Assembly (NCBI GenBank): GCA_044347745.1
Contig: JBIKUD010000010.1
Location: 27,976-91,975 of the forward strand
Reading direction: 5' to 3'
Length of the DNA stretch: 64,000 bases
Source of the DNA: JAIBBV01 sp044347745
Lineage (GTDB): Bacteria > Bdellovibrionota_C > UBA2361 > JAFLCA01
A program made the translations under genes and the position numbers. Shown here in pieces: positions 51,659-60,132 of the stretch. The notes below the pieces were generated by a model, which was given only the letters and a program-made list of their open reading frames with translations, made no database searches and was not told the origin of the DNA. The number at the start of each line of letters is the position of its first letter. Position 1 is the stretch's first letter.

Positions 51659-53020
51659 CTATGCCCTCTCTTCGAGACGAACGCCGTCGATTCGCCACTC
51701 ATGGGTAAGGGCGCTTACTCCCACTTGCTTTAATGGGGAACGTACCGCAAATTTAATTGCGCCTTTATGATAATCATAAGGGTAGCCGTCTTGGCGATGC
51801 GCAGCCACGTCAACAGAATAATTACCCTCGAGCAGCCCCAGGCGCTCTACAATAAACTGCACCGTGCCTTTTGTTTTAAGCTGAGAAATCGACAATTTCT
51901 CGATATCGGTATTTGTCCCATGAACCAACAAGCCGTCAGTGCGGTGCAGCCCCACCCCGAATACAACATCCGAGGTTGCTTCGTTCATACGATAATCAAT
52001 TTCTACAATCACACCATCGGCTTCGTGGAAAAGTAAACGTGGGTGCTGTTGCCTATCAAGCATGCGCACCGCAGTAATTTCAATTTCTCTACTCCCCCAA
52101 CGGGTCGAAGCAGCATTTTCTACTGCCTGGCCTAAGTCTTGGGCATTGGCTTGTGTATTTTTGATTTGAGAGTCTTGTGTAAGCTCAAATTCCTCGCCCT
52201 TTTCAATAAACTGGCGGTAGTGGTCAATTACTCGACGTGGTTCACCTCGATCACGCACTACGCCACTATGCAGCCACACTACCTCATCACACCAGCGTTC
52301 CACCGCTTCAAGATCATGGGAGACCAACAATAACGTTTTTCCTTTCCTTCGAAGCTCGGTAATGCGCTCTTTGCATTTGCTCACAAAGGCCGCATCGCCA
52401 ACTGCAAGGACCTCATCAACAATAAGCACATCAGGGTCTGTGTGAATTGCCAAGGAAAACCCAAGACGCATAAACATGCCGGAAGAGTAGGTGCGTACCG
52501 GATCGTCGATGACTTTTTCAAGTTCAGCAAATTTTACAATATCTGGAAGTCTCGCTTCGATCTGGGCTTTAGTCAGTCCATGAATAACGCCGCCAAGAAA
52601 CAGATTTTCACGACCTGAAAAGTCGGGGTGAAAACCAGCGCCTAACTCAATCAGTGCGGCCACACGTCCGTGGACGGTTATGCGACCATGATCTGGTTTA
52701 TAAATGCCCGAGATGAGTTTTAGTAGAGTTGATTTTCCCGATCCATTACGTCCAATAATGCCCACAGATGCGCCTTGTGGAATTCGAATGGTCAAATTGG
52801 AAATTGCATGAGTAACTTCCGATTCTCGAACTCCTTCACCCTGAGAAAACAAGCGAAGGAGCGACGACTTGATGGTGGTATAACCAGCTTTGAGCGTTTG
52901 CCGCTGAAACTTCTTGCCGATATCCACCAATTCAAGGGCGTAATTTATTTGTGGAGCGGCTTCCGCACGCTGAGATTGCGAATGGGAAGCTACTGTGCGG
53001 GGAGCTACCGAATCAGCCAT
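51659..53020 (-). CDS. ABC-2 polysaccharide export ATPase with Wzt-type C-terminal domain
   Basis: 453 aa from ATG 53020, 5 nt after the hpt stop; the longer frame is an overlap artefact. N-terminal ATPase: Walker A IGRNGSGKSTLL, the GLKP-like GAGFHPDFSGRENLFL, signature RTYSSGMFMRLGFSLA, Walker B VLIVDEVLAVGD and switch His in VSHDLEAVERWC. The last about 160 residues are a beta-rich domain like the Wzt C-terminal carbohydrate-binding module, which recognises a terminal modification of the glycan before export. Its presence points to a capped O-polysaccharide-like substrate. Coupled to the permease gene. Confidence 0.93.
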   Translation of the reverse strand: MADSVAPRTVASHSQSQRAEAAPQINYALELVDIGKKFQRQTLKAGYTTIKSSLLRLFSQGEGVRESEVTHAISNLTIRIPQGASVGIIGRNGSGKSTLLKLISGIYKPDHGRITVHGRVAALIELGAGFHPDFSGRENLFLGGVIHGLTKAQIEARLPDIVKFAELEKVIDDPVRTYSSGMFMRLGFSLAIHTDPDVLIVDEVLAVGDAAFVSKCKERITELRRKGKTLLLVSHDLEAVERWCDEVVWLHSGVVRDRGEPRRVIDHYRQFIEKGEEFELTQDSQIKNTQANAQDLGQAVENAASTRWGSREIEITAVRMLDRQQHPRLLFHEADGVIVEIDYRMNEATSDVVFGVGLHRTDGLLVHGTNTDIEKLSISQLKTKGTVQFIVERLGLLEGNYSVDVAAHRQDGYPYDYHKGAIKFAVRSPLKQVGVSALTHEWRIDGVRLEERA

Positions 53021-53025
53021 ACGGT

Positions 53026-53586
53026 CTAAGCTGCCGGAGGAATTGCGTACACATCGGGAAGATTGCGCCAGCGGCCAGAATCCTCCATTCCGTACCCGAC
53101 AAACCATTCTGAGCCGTGATAGTCAAAACCGGTCCATTCGGGTTGAAAAGAGAGCAAGGCTGAGGGAAGTCGCCGCACAAGCACCGCCGCTCGCACTTCT
53201 CGTGCACCTGCGGATAGAAGATGCGGACGTAGGGCGCTGAGTGTCTGACCCGAATCGCAAATATCATCAACTAACAGCACGGAGCGATTGTGAAAGTGCG
53301 ATACAGAGACGGGAAGACTGCCGCCGTCCGAGCGAAGAATATTATTCTGACCCTCTTCATAGAACGAGGTTTGTAGCGGCGCGACTTCAACGGAAGTTTG
53401 AATGGCGCGTACGAGGTCAGCGAAGAAAAAGAGCCCACCTCGCAAAATGGGAACAGCGATTAAATCTTGTCCCGAGCTGGCGCTGACTGTTTCGGCCCAT
53501 GGCGTTATAGCCTGACCGAGTTTACGGCAGGCATCCGCAATTTCAGCCGCTGAATACACCAACTTAAAATGCGCCGGAATCTTCAT
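53026..53586 (-). CDS. Hypoxanthine/purine phosphoribosyltransferase family protein
   Basis: 186 aa from ATG 53586, which gives the family's usual length; the frame extends upstream to 53682 without support. Type I PRT fold with the PRPP-binding motif VLLVDDICDSGQTL, an AVPILRGGLFFFADLVRAI loop and the hood segment GTDYHGSEW-like DYHGSEWFVGYGMED. This resembles hypoxanthine PRTs that salvage purines (IMP/GMP formation). First gene of the tight polysaccharide-export operon, 5 bp before the ATPase gene, an unexpected partner. Specificity cannot be read by eye. Confidence 0.85.
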   Translation of the reverse strand: MKIPAHFKLVYSAAEIADACRKLGQAITPWAETVSASSGQDLIAVPILRGGLFFFADLVRAIQTSVEVAPLQTSFYEEGQNNILRSDGGSLPVSVSHFHNRSVLLVDDICDSGQTLSALRPHLLSAGAREVRAAVLVRRLPSALLSFQPEWTGFDYHGSEWFVGYGMEDSGRWRNLPDVYAIPPAA

Positions 53587-53877
53587 TACACATTCACCAT
53601 CCGTCGGCACTCTACTACACCGCTCCCCCAAAATGAACTCCCTATCCCCCACTCTCAGAGATTTGTAGATTCCCGCCCCCAAAGCCCACCCCTCTTCTCA
53701 GAGACTATGAGATTTTCGCCATTTTACTCCGGAAAACTGGTCCTTTCAGCAACCACCCACAACCACTTCCACTCCCCTTCGCACCCCCTGCCACCCAAAT
53801 TTGCTCATTTTCACGCCAAATAACAAAAGAGGGCCCACCGGCCCTCTCCTCCACTTCAAATCCAACCATCCCCAACT
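53587..53877. other. C-rich intergenic stretch between hpt and RAYT genes
   Basis: The plus strand is strongly C-rich and G-poor over about 240 bp, unlike its surroundings. No credible gene. Contains the RAYT terminator at 53828-53847. It may mark the left edge of an acquired segment or hold the hpt operon promoter. Confidence 0.4.
53828..53847 (-). terminator. Terminator of the RAYT transposase gene
   Basis: 8-bp perfect stem (53828-53835/53840-53847) with a CACC loop. On the minus strand it is followed by TTTTGTTATTT. Lies 31 bp after the RAYT stop. Confidence 0.8.
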
Positions 53878-54828
53878 CTAAGCAGCCAGCGGATCATCCC
53901 TCCCACAAGCCACTGCTAGATATGGCTTGTAAGTACCCTCCGGAAATTCCACATCCGCCTCCCCAGACCTGTACCGTTCCGACGCCTCGCTATAATCGAA
54001 AAACACCCCGAAGTACCAATCTTCCGTTTGCTTCCTTCTCACCGGGCACTTGGCAAGTACCCGGGGACGATCGCTGTTGATATCTGAAACTTTAGAGCTA
54101 ACCGGCCTACAACCGCGTCGCAGCTGCAACATCGCAGTCTTCCCCAAAAACCCCAACCCTGCTTTGCGGCGCTCCTCTAAGATCTGCTGACGATAGTCCT
54201 CGAGTTTCTCGTGCATATACTTTGAATACTCCCCCGCCTCCATATCCTCAAACCCGGGAAGACGCGCATATTCAAGAGATACCCAGTCTTCGTAATCTTT
54301 GGGAGACACTGCGGGATTAAACCTACGCGCGGCATTGAACTCGGCCCAGCGCATCACTTTAAATTTGCGTTTAATTCCGTGGACAGCATCGTGGAAACAA
54401 TTGTATCCAGGATAATCAGAAATCTTTTCGACTAAACCATCCTGGACTGGCTGAAGCACCGTATAGAAAAAATATCTTTCAACATCCTCTGCCCCCGGCA
54501 AATATTCGCATGAGTAACGTCGGCCCCAAAGCCTTCCCCCTGGATATTCCTTTGTATGTCGCGCAACAGCACGAGCAACACAGGAGTTCAAATCACGCAT
54601 AAAATGAGCTCGATTCGCCTCGGGAAAAAGTGCGGGACCGTGTATATGATTTCCCTCTATCGCTAACGCATAGAGCTTCACGTTGTATCGCTCTGCAAAC
54701 TTCGCTGCGTAGCCGAGTATTGATAACTCGAGTGAGTGGTTGTTTATGAACCAAAGTTCAGAGTTACGACAACGTGTCGTCTGGAGTGTCGCTAATGTTC
54801 TAGTCTCTATGCGTGGATGGTATCCCAT
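53878..54828 (-). CDS. REP-associated tyrosine transposase (RAYT, Y1/IS200-like)
   Basis: 316 aa; long for the family (about 150-250). HUH single-strand endonuclease fold: the metal-binding His-x-His lies in EGNHIHGP (H61, H63). The RxLWGRRYSCEY-type segment and DVERYFFYTVLQPVQDGLV carry the likely catalytic tyrosine (Y122), matching the family's YI..NPV.AGLV helix. The C-terminal about 150 residues (NFAARRFNPAV..., RRGCRPVSSKV) are family-specific. RAYTs mobilise or maintain REP palindromes; typically single-copy and not flanked by IS ends. No REP array is adjacent. Followed by its own terminator. Confidence 0.85.
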   Translation of the reverse strand: MGYHPRIETRTLATLQTTRCRNSELWFINNHSLELSILGYAAKFAERYNVKLYALAIEGNHIHGPALFPEANRAHFMRDLNSCVARAVARHTKEYPGGRLWGRRYSCEYLPGAEDVERYFFYTVLQPVQDGLVEKISDYPGYNCFHDAVHGIKRKFKVMRWAEFNAARRFNPAVSPKDYEDWVSLEYARLPGFEDMEAGEYSKYMHEKLEDYRQQILEERRKAGLGFLGKTAMLQLRRGCRPVSSKVSDINSDRPRVLAKCPVRRKQTEDWYFGVFFDYSEASERYRSGEADVEFPEGTYKPYLAVACGRDDPLAA

Positions 54829-55008
54829 ACTCCCTATTCGCGAGATTTTGGTAAAAGTTGCGTATGGGGTAGGCAGATTTGTGGCGGGGTAAATTATGCT
54901 GCAATATCAGACAATTAGATGAGTATACTTTAAAATGCTTAAAGAATCACAAAGTCTCTAAGAGTAGGTGGGCGACAGGGGGAGCTCTGTTGAGGTAGAC
55001 TACCTGCC

Positions 55009-55398
55009 ATGAAAGCCACCTCTCTTCTTATCGCTCTTCTCCTTCTCGCCTCCTGCGACTCCTCTCGCACCAACTCCGACACCGTCGACACCCTGATGCG
55101 CTCTGTCAAAGACCTCCACGAAAGTGTCACTGGCACCATCGCCCCCACCGCCAAAGAACTCCAAAACGCCGCAACCTCCGAAGTCGACAAACTCTTCTCC
55201 ATCGAATACAAAGTTCTCGAACTGCCCTCCTCCACCCCCGGCCCCGATGTCGAACGCTCGCTCATCGCCCTCGGCGCGGATCGCTGGAACTGCTTCAGCG
55301 TCATTCCACGTCCAGAATCGATCCTCATCACCTGCAATCGCCGTCCTCTTAGCTACCTACGCTACGCCCTGCGCTTCTTCCCCGTTCCGCTTCCTTAA
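55009..55398 (+). CDS. Small lipoprotein, unknown function
   Basis: 129 aa. Lipoprotein signal LLIALLLLASC with lipid-modified C16 (lipobox LASC). The mature part has a helical Asp/Ser/Glu-rich stretch (TLMRSVKDLHESVTG) and a beta end with a Cys pair (WNCFSVI, ILITCNRRP). The upstream GAGGTAG ribosome-binding region is part of a perfect 6-1-6 palindrome (54993-55005). Codons are rich in C at third positions, different from the core genes. Followed 18 bp later by an M48 peptidase lipoprotein, likely co-transcribed. Confidence 0.75.
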   Translation: MKATSLLIALLLLASCDSSRTNSDTVDTLMRSVKDLHESVTGTIAPTAKELQNAATSEVDKLFSIEYKVLELPSSTPGPDVERSLIALGADRWNCFSVIPRPESILITCNRRPLSYLRYALRFFPVPLP

Positions 55399-55416
55399 GT
55401 AATTCCGAGGCCCCTC

Positions 55417-56532
55417 ATGCGCTCGCCTATCACTCTCGTTCTCGCATTAGTCCTCCTCTCTCTCTGCTCCTGCTCCAATACCCGCGTTCCCGTTCCCCCA
55501 GGCACCATTCCCACCGCCGCGCAACTAAACGAGGTCGATGAACAATATGGACACGAAGTACTTTCCATGCTCGCTGAACAATATCCCCTCGACCGCAACG
55601 ATGTGCGCGTCAACCGCGTAAGAGAGCTCGTCTATCGCCTCACTGAACAAAACAACTCCCATCAAGATCCATGGCACGTCCATGTGTTTGCCGACGACAG
55701 CTTTAAAAACGCCGCTGCCACTCGCGGAAACTACATTTTTGTCTGGAGCGGCATTATTAACGACGTGCAAGATGATCATGAACTCGCCGCCATTCTTGCG
55801 CATGAAATTGGTCACGTGCTTGCGGGCCACACCAATGCCGACCCCGCGCTCGAAGCGCGCGAAATGATGGCTGGTGCTGCCGGCTCCGTCACTGAACAAG
55901 CCCTCATGGCCACCGGGCAAAATTCAATCATAGCTGGCATCGCTGAAGCCGCTGTCAAGCTCTCCATGCAAGCGCTCCTGGTCAACCCAGAGAAACAGGA
56001 CAAAGAACTTGAAGCCGATCACATCGGACTGTTTCTTATGGCTGACGCAGGCTTCGATCCAACCAAAGCAGTTGAGTTTTGGGAACGAGTAGCTGACCAG
56101 CCAGAGTACGCCGGAGCACCACTAGAATTTTTATCGTCTCACCCTTCAAGCAGCACACGATATGAAGAATTAAAAAAACTTCTTCCCGATGCGATCCGTC
56201 GCTACAACCTTCGTAGCGGCCGAGCAGACTTTATCTCTAGTGCAGATCCTTCCCTGCAAACACCGTCCTCATCCCCTCAAGGAGCCTCTCGCCAAACCTC
56301 CCGACGCCGCAGTCCTGAAATTTGGGTGCTCGTCGAAGACTCAGTTCCTGTTTATAAGTCTCCCGATCCACAGTCTCCAGCCATTGCCCAGCATCGAATT
56401 GGGACAAAAATTGAAGTAATTGGACGAGCAGCAGACTATTTGGAAATTTCCTCACCCAGCGCCGGCTTTATTCGTGGCAGCGATGCTTCGCCATTCCAAA
56501 GCGGCAACTCAAGAGAAGATTTTACGCATTAA
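55417..56532 (+). CDS. M48 family metalloprotease lipoprotein
   Basis: 371 aa. Signal peptide with lipobox-like LCSC (C19). Zinc metalloprotease domain with H129-E-I-G-H133 in LAAILAHEIGHVLAGH and the third ligand Glu in KELEADHIGLFLMADAGFD. SHPSSSTRYEEL is typical of the BepA/Oma1-like M48C group, which degrades or assembles outer-membrane proteins in the periplasm. The C-terminal 60 residues (WVLVEDSVPVYKSPDPQSP...GFIRGSD) form an SH3-like domain. GAGG precedes the ATG. Pairs with the small lipoprotein upstream. Confidence 0.92.
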   Translation: MRSPITLVLALVLLSLCSCSNTRVPVPPGTIPTAAQLNEVDEQYGHEVLSMLAEQYPLDRNDVRVNRVRELVYRLTEQNNSHQDPWHVHVFADDSFKNAAATRGNYIFVWSGIINDVQDDHELAAILAHEIGHVLAGHTNADPALEAREMMAGAAGSVTEQALMATGQNSIIAGIAEAAVKLSMQALLVNPEKQDKELEADHIGLFLMADAGFDPTKAVEFWERVADQPEYAGAPLEFLSSHPSSSTRYEELKKLLPDAIRRYNLRSGRADFISSADPSLQTPSSSPQGASRQTSRRRSPEIWVLVEDSVPVYKSPDPQSPAIAQHRIGTKIEVIGRAADYLEISSPSAGFIRGSDASPFQSGNSREDFTH

Positions 56533-56613
56533 CTCCCATGCCCTCCCTAAGCACCAGGCAATAAGCCAATAATATTAGATACTTAAATTACAAGCATTTA
56601 ATTTCACAAGGGC

Positions 56614-56640
56614 TTAAGTCTCGCCAGAATCTACCGATAC
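56614..56640 (+). promoter_or_regulatory. Sigma-28 (FliA)-like promoter
   Basis: TTAAGTCT (56614-56621), exactly 11 bases, then ACCGATAC (56633-56640). Against the enterobacterial sigma-28 consensus TAAAGTTT-N11-GCCGATAA this gives 12 of 16 matches with ideal spacing. It lies about 107 bp before the start of a flagellin-like gene, the expected target class. Confidence 0.5.
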
Positions 56641-56697
56641 TATACTCGTGTGGATCTGTGAGAGTACGGGACTTCTCCCTTGCGAGAATTCCCAACA

Positions 56698-56719
56698 GGC
56701 AGTCCCCAAGAGAACTGCC
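56698..56719 (+). promoter_or_regulatory. Hairpin in the leader of the flagellin-like gene
   Basis: Perfect 6-bp stem GGCAGT/ACTGCC (56698-56703/56714-56719) with a 10-nt loop, 27 bp upstream of the start codon and just before the GAGGAG ribosome-binding site. A role in leader stability or control is conceivable. Confidence 0.35.
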
Positions 56720-56746
56720 AATGCCCCACGGAGAGGAGTAAGTAGT

Positions 56747-57544
56747 ATGGACGTCAAGGATGTACGTGAACCCACAGCTCAAGCTGTGCTTAAGAAAGCG
56801 ACATCGACGCAGTTTTTGAAACGCGCCGCTGATGCGCTCCGCTCATCTAGAGTTGAACTTAATGACAAAGTTGAAGTGCAAGCGCCGCCCAAGCGCGATT
56901 CGCTTGCGTTAGCTTCAAGTCGCTCACGAGCGAACGAAGCGATAAGTGTTGTTAATTTGACTGAAGAAGCCACTGCAGAAATTGAAAAATTGGTATCAAG
57001 TATCAGTGGCATAGTGGATCAGGTAGATAACCCCAAATTAACCGGGCCTCGTCGCGAAGTACTTGAAAAAGAAGCGAATCAGCTAGTCGATGAAATTCGC
57101 AAGCGCGCCGCGACTGAAACTCTCGATGGTAAAAAGCCACTCGAGGGAGACCCCGTGCGCATTGAACTAGATAAACGCTTCGCGAAAACTCTCGACATAA
57201 TTTTGCCAGACAGCGCAAAAGAAGCATTTGGACTGGGCAAACTGAAATTTTCAGCAAAAGAAGCTATAGTCCAAACTCGCGATATCGTTGCTCGAGCCCA
57301 AGAGCAGCTTAACGCTCTTAAAGGGGCTGTGCAGGAAACTAAAAGCTCGCTCAAAGATAGTGTTGCTGCATTAGAGGTTGCCTTTCAAAACACGGAAGCT
57401 TCTTCAGTGTCGCTGCGCGATGTGGACCAGGCTCTTAAGTTAGCCGGAGACACAAAAATTGGCATCGCACGCGACCCACAAGGAGCGTTAAGTTCCGTCG
57501 GTACACTTTCGGGGACTGCCCTATCGCTGCTTGAAGAACGCTAA
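56747..57544 (+). CDS. Flagellin-like helical protein
   Basis: 265 aa from ATG 56747, with GAGGAG about 9 nt upstream; the frame back to 56648 would enter the leader. A stretch around residues 70-130 follows the flagellin D1 pattern: EATAEIEKLVSSISGIVDQVDNP, then LTGPRREVLEKEANQLVDEIRKRAATETLDGKKPLEGD, equivalent to the tn..dR..lq.E...L..EIdRIa..T.FNGkkLLdG region. The C-terminus (SVSLRDVDQALKLAGDTKI...LSGTALSLLEER) resembles the flagellin C-terminal helix. The canonical N-terminal helix is weak. May be a minor flagellin, hook-associated or filament-related protein. A sigma-28-like promoter upstream agrees. Confidence 0.65.
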   Translation: MDVKDVREPTAQAVLKKATSTQFLKRAADALRSSRVELNDKVEVQAPPKRDSLALASSRSRANEAISVVNLTEEATAEIEKLVSSISGIVDQVDNPKLTGPRREVLEKEANQLVDEIRKRAATETLDGKKPLEGDPVRIELDKRFAKTLDIILPDSAKEAFGLGKLKFSAKEAIVQTRDIVARAQEQLNALKGAVQETKSSLKDSVAALEVAFQNTEASSVSLRDVDQALKLAGDTKIGIARDPQGALSSVGTLSGTALSLLEER

Positions 57545-57741
57545 TACGCCGATTTTAGGCTTATTTTGAATTGATGGCAGCCAAAGGTGCACACAGTGCA
57601 TCGTTGCCGCAATTTTCCTCCTCAAGCTGGCCGCCAGAGCGCCACTATGCTACCCTCTTCAGCGCCGACTATAACATATTTCAAGCGTCCGTTCTTATTT
57701 CGGCTACCACCTTTGAAGAACTCGATGCGACTTACAAGCTT

Positions 57742-59100
57742 ATGTTTGACTCCCTTCAATCGAAATTAGAATCAGCCTTCAAAAAAATCCGAGGGCGCGG
57801 GGTGCTGACTGCCAAAGACGTAGAGACGACGCTACGCGAAGTACGCATGGCACTTCTTGAAGCTGATGTGAACTTTAAGGTTGCCAAAGAATTTTGCGAT
57901 AAAGTGGCCGAAAAAGCGGTTGGCGAAGAAGTGCTCAAAAGTCTTACGCCAGATCAAATGATTATCAAATTGGTTCACGAGCAGCTTGTTGCAATGATGG
58001 GCGGGGAATCGGTTGAACTTAATCTTAAAGTCGCTCCCCCAGCTATCATTATGCTCGTTGGGCTCCAAGGATCAGGAAAAACAACCACCGTAGGAAAACT
58101 TGGACGCTATCTAAAGGAAACTGCAAAACGCACACCGCTGCTTGTGCCTCTTGATGTTTACAGGCCAGCGGCCATTGAACAATTAAAAACTCTTGGCAAA
58201 CAACTCTCCATAGAGGTTTTCCCCTCGCTCAGCTCGCAAGATCCGGTAGAAATTGCCAAACTTGCCTTGGCTGAAGCCCAGACGCGGGGATATGACACCC
58301 TTATCTTAGATACCGCCGGACGTCTGCAAATTGATGCGGAGCTGATGAATGAGCTGCAAGAAATTTCCGATATTGTCCAGCCTCACGAAATTCTGCTCGT
58401 TGCTGACTGCATGACCGGACAAGAAGCCGTCCATATTGCTCAAGGGTTTGATCAGGCTCTCGAAATTGATGGACTAGTCCTCACAAAGCTTGATGGTGAC
58501 GCTCGTGGCGGCGCCGCACTTTCGATGCGTGCCGTCACTGGTAAGCCCATTAAGTTCGTGGGCATGGGCGAGAAACTAGATGCCTTAGAGGTCTTTCACC
58601 CTGATCGCCTTGCCTCTCGCATCTTAGGCATGGGAGATGTGCTCAGCCTCATCGAGAAGGCTACGAAAGAGGTAAGTCTCGAGGAGACTCTCGAGCTTCA
58701 AAAGAAATTTAAGAAAAATGAATTTAGTTTTGATGATTTTTTAAACCAAATGCGCATGGTCAAGCGCATGGGAAGTGTTAGCTCACTTGCCTCTATGATA
58801 CCTGGCATGGATAAGATGGTTAAGCAGGTTAACCCCGATGATATCGAGCGCGAGATGAAACACATTGAAGCTATCATTCTTTCAATGACACCCAAAGAGC
58901 GCCGAAATCCTGCGATAATTGCAGGTAGTCATCGGCGTAGAATTGCAAAGGGTTCCGGCACCTCTGTCGAAGCCGTCAACAAACTCCTCAAGCAATTTCT
59001 TGAAATGAAGAAAATGATGCAGCAAATTTCCAAAATGGGCATGGGTGGAATGATGCAGATGCTTGGAGGAAAGGGCCTGGGCGGCCTACTTCGCCGCTAG
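57742..59100 (+). CDS. ffh: Signal recognition particle GTPase Ffh
   Basis: 452 aa from ATG 57742; the family start MFDSLQSKLESAFKKIRGRG fixes it, and the longer frame to 57571 is spurious. N domain, then the G domain with GLQGSGKTTTVGKLGRYL, DVYRPAAIEQL, DTAGRLQIDAELM and TKLDGDARGGAALS. The methionine-rich M domain ends MKKMMQQISKMGMGGMMQMLGG and binds 4.5S RNA and signal sequences. Targets nascent membrane proteins to FtsY at the inner membrane. It follows the flagellin-like gene; rpsP comes 554 bp later. Confidence 0.97.
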   Translation: MFDSLQSKLESAFKKIRGRGVLTAKDVETTLREVRMALLEADVNFKVAKEFCDKVAEKAVGEEVLKSLTPDQMIIKLVHEQLVAMMGGESVELNLKVAPPAIIMLVGLQGSGKTTTVGKLGRYLKETAKRTPLLVPLDVYRPAAIEQLKTLGKQLSIEVFPSLSSQDPVEIAKLALAEAQTRGYDTLILDTAGRLQIDAELMNELQEISDIVQPHEILLVADCMTGQEAVHIAQGFDQALEIDGLVLTKLDGDARGGAALSMRAVTGKPIKFVGMGEKLDALEVFHPDRLASRILGMGDVLSLIEKATKEVSLEETLELQKKFKKNEFSFDDFLNQMRMVKRMGSVSSLASMIPGMDKMVKQVNPDDIEREMKHIEAIILSMTPKERRNPAIIAGSHRRRIAKGSGTSVEAVNKLLKQFLEMKKMMQQISKMGMGGMMQMLGGKGLGGLLRR

Positions 59101-59595
59101 CCTGATACCACCAAAACGAGAGCTTGATGGCACTCAGATCAGCGCTGTTGTGACCGAGGCCTGAACAAGCATATCCCGGGCAGATCCGCTTTTCGTCTTT
59201 CGGCGTAAATCTCAAAAAACCCCTATGGAAAAGATTGCGCTCGCCACACGACAATAACCTAGCGCAGAATCTCATTTCGTCGCAGAGAAGCCCAATAAGC
59301 AACCCGTATTGCACGCATTTCAACGGGGAACAGCTATATGAGCAGGCCCTAGCCACCGCTTGATGCAATTCAAAATTTAACTTTACACGGAGGACTTCGG
59401 GAGGAAGTATAGATTAACAGCAATTCGTGATCGGCAGAATACAGGGTGCCGCTACTAGCCTGTGCCCAAGGAGGTCGCTGTGAGTAAGCGCAAGTAAGAT
59501 GCTAAAATTACTAGGTATTTATCAAACCCTCTTCTCACCTAGACTCTCATTTATGAGGCGATTTACAGTCTCGTAGAAGCAATAGGCACCATCCT
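59101..59595. other. Long intergenic region between ffh and rpsP
   Basis: About 500 bp without a credible gene on either strand. It contains small hairpins (ACTTC/GAAGT at 59394-59408; ACAGG/CCTGT about 59442-59461) and an AAGGAGG motif near 59469 followed by a 5-codon GTG frame. 4.5S RNA, tmRNA and RNase P RNA were looked for and their core motifs were not found. Confidence 0.4.
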
Positions 59596-59623
59596 TTGAT
59601 ATTTAAGAGAACTCTGCTATAAA
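59596..59623 (+). promoter_or_regulatory. rpsP: Sigma-70 promoter of rpsP
   Basis: -35 TTGATA (59596-59601), 16-bp spacer, -10 TATAAA (59618-59623), ending 31 bp before the GTG of rpsP. Both hexamers differ from consensus at one or two positions. Confidence 0.65.
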
Positions 59624-59654
59624 CGAGCCCTGCTTTTAATCAAGGAGATACATC

Positions 59655-60014
59655 GTGTCAGTCACTCTTCGTTTAGCTCGCCATGGCGTTAAGGCCGCCC
59701 CTCATTATCGTATTGTTGCTGCTCCTAAAGGCAAAAAGAGAGATGGGCGATTCCTTGAAGTTGTTGGAACATTTAATCCAATGGTAACCCCTGTTCGTCT
59801 CACTTTTAAAGAAGACCGCGTGCGTTATTGGATCGAGAATGGTGCTCAGTTAACTTCGGTGGTCCGCGATCTCATCCGCCGTGCTATCCCTGGATTTGTC
59901 GAAGGCCGCGAAGATCATCAGCTAAAGAAATTACAAGCTGCCCGCAAGGCTCGTAAAGCTCGCGCAAAGGGCGAGAAGAAAGCAGCACCTAAAAAAGCTG
60001 CGAAGAAAAAGTAA
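59655..60014 (+). CDS. rpsP: 30S ribosomal protein S16
   Basis: 119 aa. Canonical S16: VTLRLARHGVKAAPHYRIVAA, RDGRFLEVVGTFNP, the YWIENGAQLTSVVRDLI helix, then a Lys/Ala-rich C-terminal extension of about 35 residues that makes it longer than the usual 80-90. GTG start with AAGGAG about 6 nt upstream. Expressed from the promoter at 59596. The usual next genes (KH-domain protein, rimM) are missing; trmD follows after a terminator-like hairpin. Confidence 0.95.
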   Translation: MSVTLRLARHGVKAAPHYRIVAAPKGKKRDGRFLEVVGTFNPMVTPVRLTFKEDRVRYWIENGAQLTSVVRDLIRRAIPGFVEGREDHQLKKLQAARKARKARAKGEKKAAPKKAAKKK

Positions 60015-60039
60015 AAGCCATAGCTCTTTTACTGATACG

Positions 60040-60081
60040 AACCCCTGCAGTTCTGATAAAGGCCTGCGGGGGTTAGTTTTT
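60040..60081 (+). terminator. Terminator or attenuator between rpsP and trmD
   Basis: 11-bp stem (60040-60050/60064-60074) with one T-G pair, 13-nt loop, followed on the plus strand by AGTTTTT. It would limit read-through from rpsP into trmD. Confidence 0.75.
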
Positions 60082-60132
60082 GTAGGAGAAGTGCATCACC
60101 GGACTTTTATAGTACGGACCTCATTTCAAAAA

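Noticed and set aside
53569..53823. Plus-strand frame in the C-rich gap, Pro/His-rich product
   Set aside because: Product looks like translated low-complexity DNA; no ribosome-binding site or family.
54993..55005. Perfect 6-1-6 palindrome AGGTAG/CTACCT at the lipoprotein ribosome-binding site
   Set aside because: Loop of one base cannot form an RNA hairpin; may be an operator but it is short enough to be chance.
58988..59368. Minus-strand frame overlapping the ffh end
   Set aside because: Cys/Phe-rich antisense of the Met-rich M domain; no start signal.
59101..59654. 4.5S (SRP) RNA or tmRNA next to ffh
   Set aside because: The conserved SRP domain IV pattern (GGTCAGG..GGAAGG..GCAGCC) and the tmRNA CCA end are absent.
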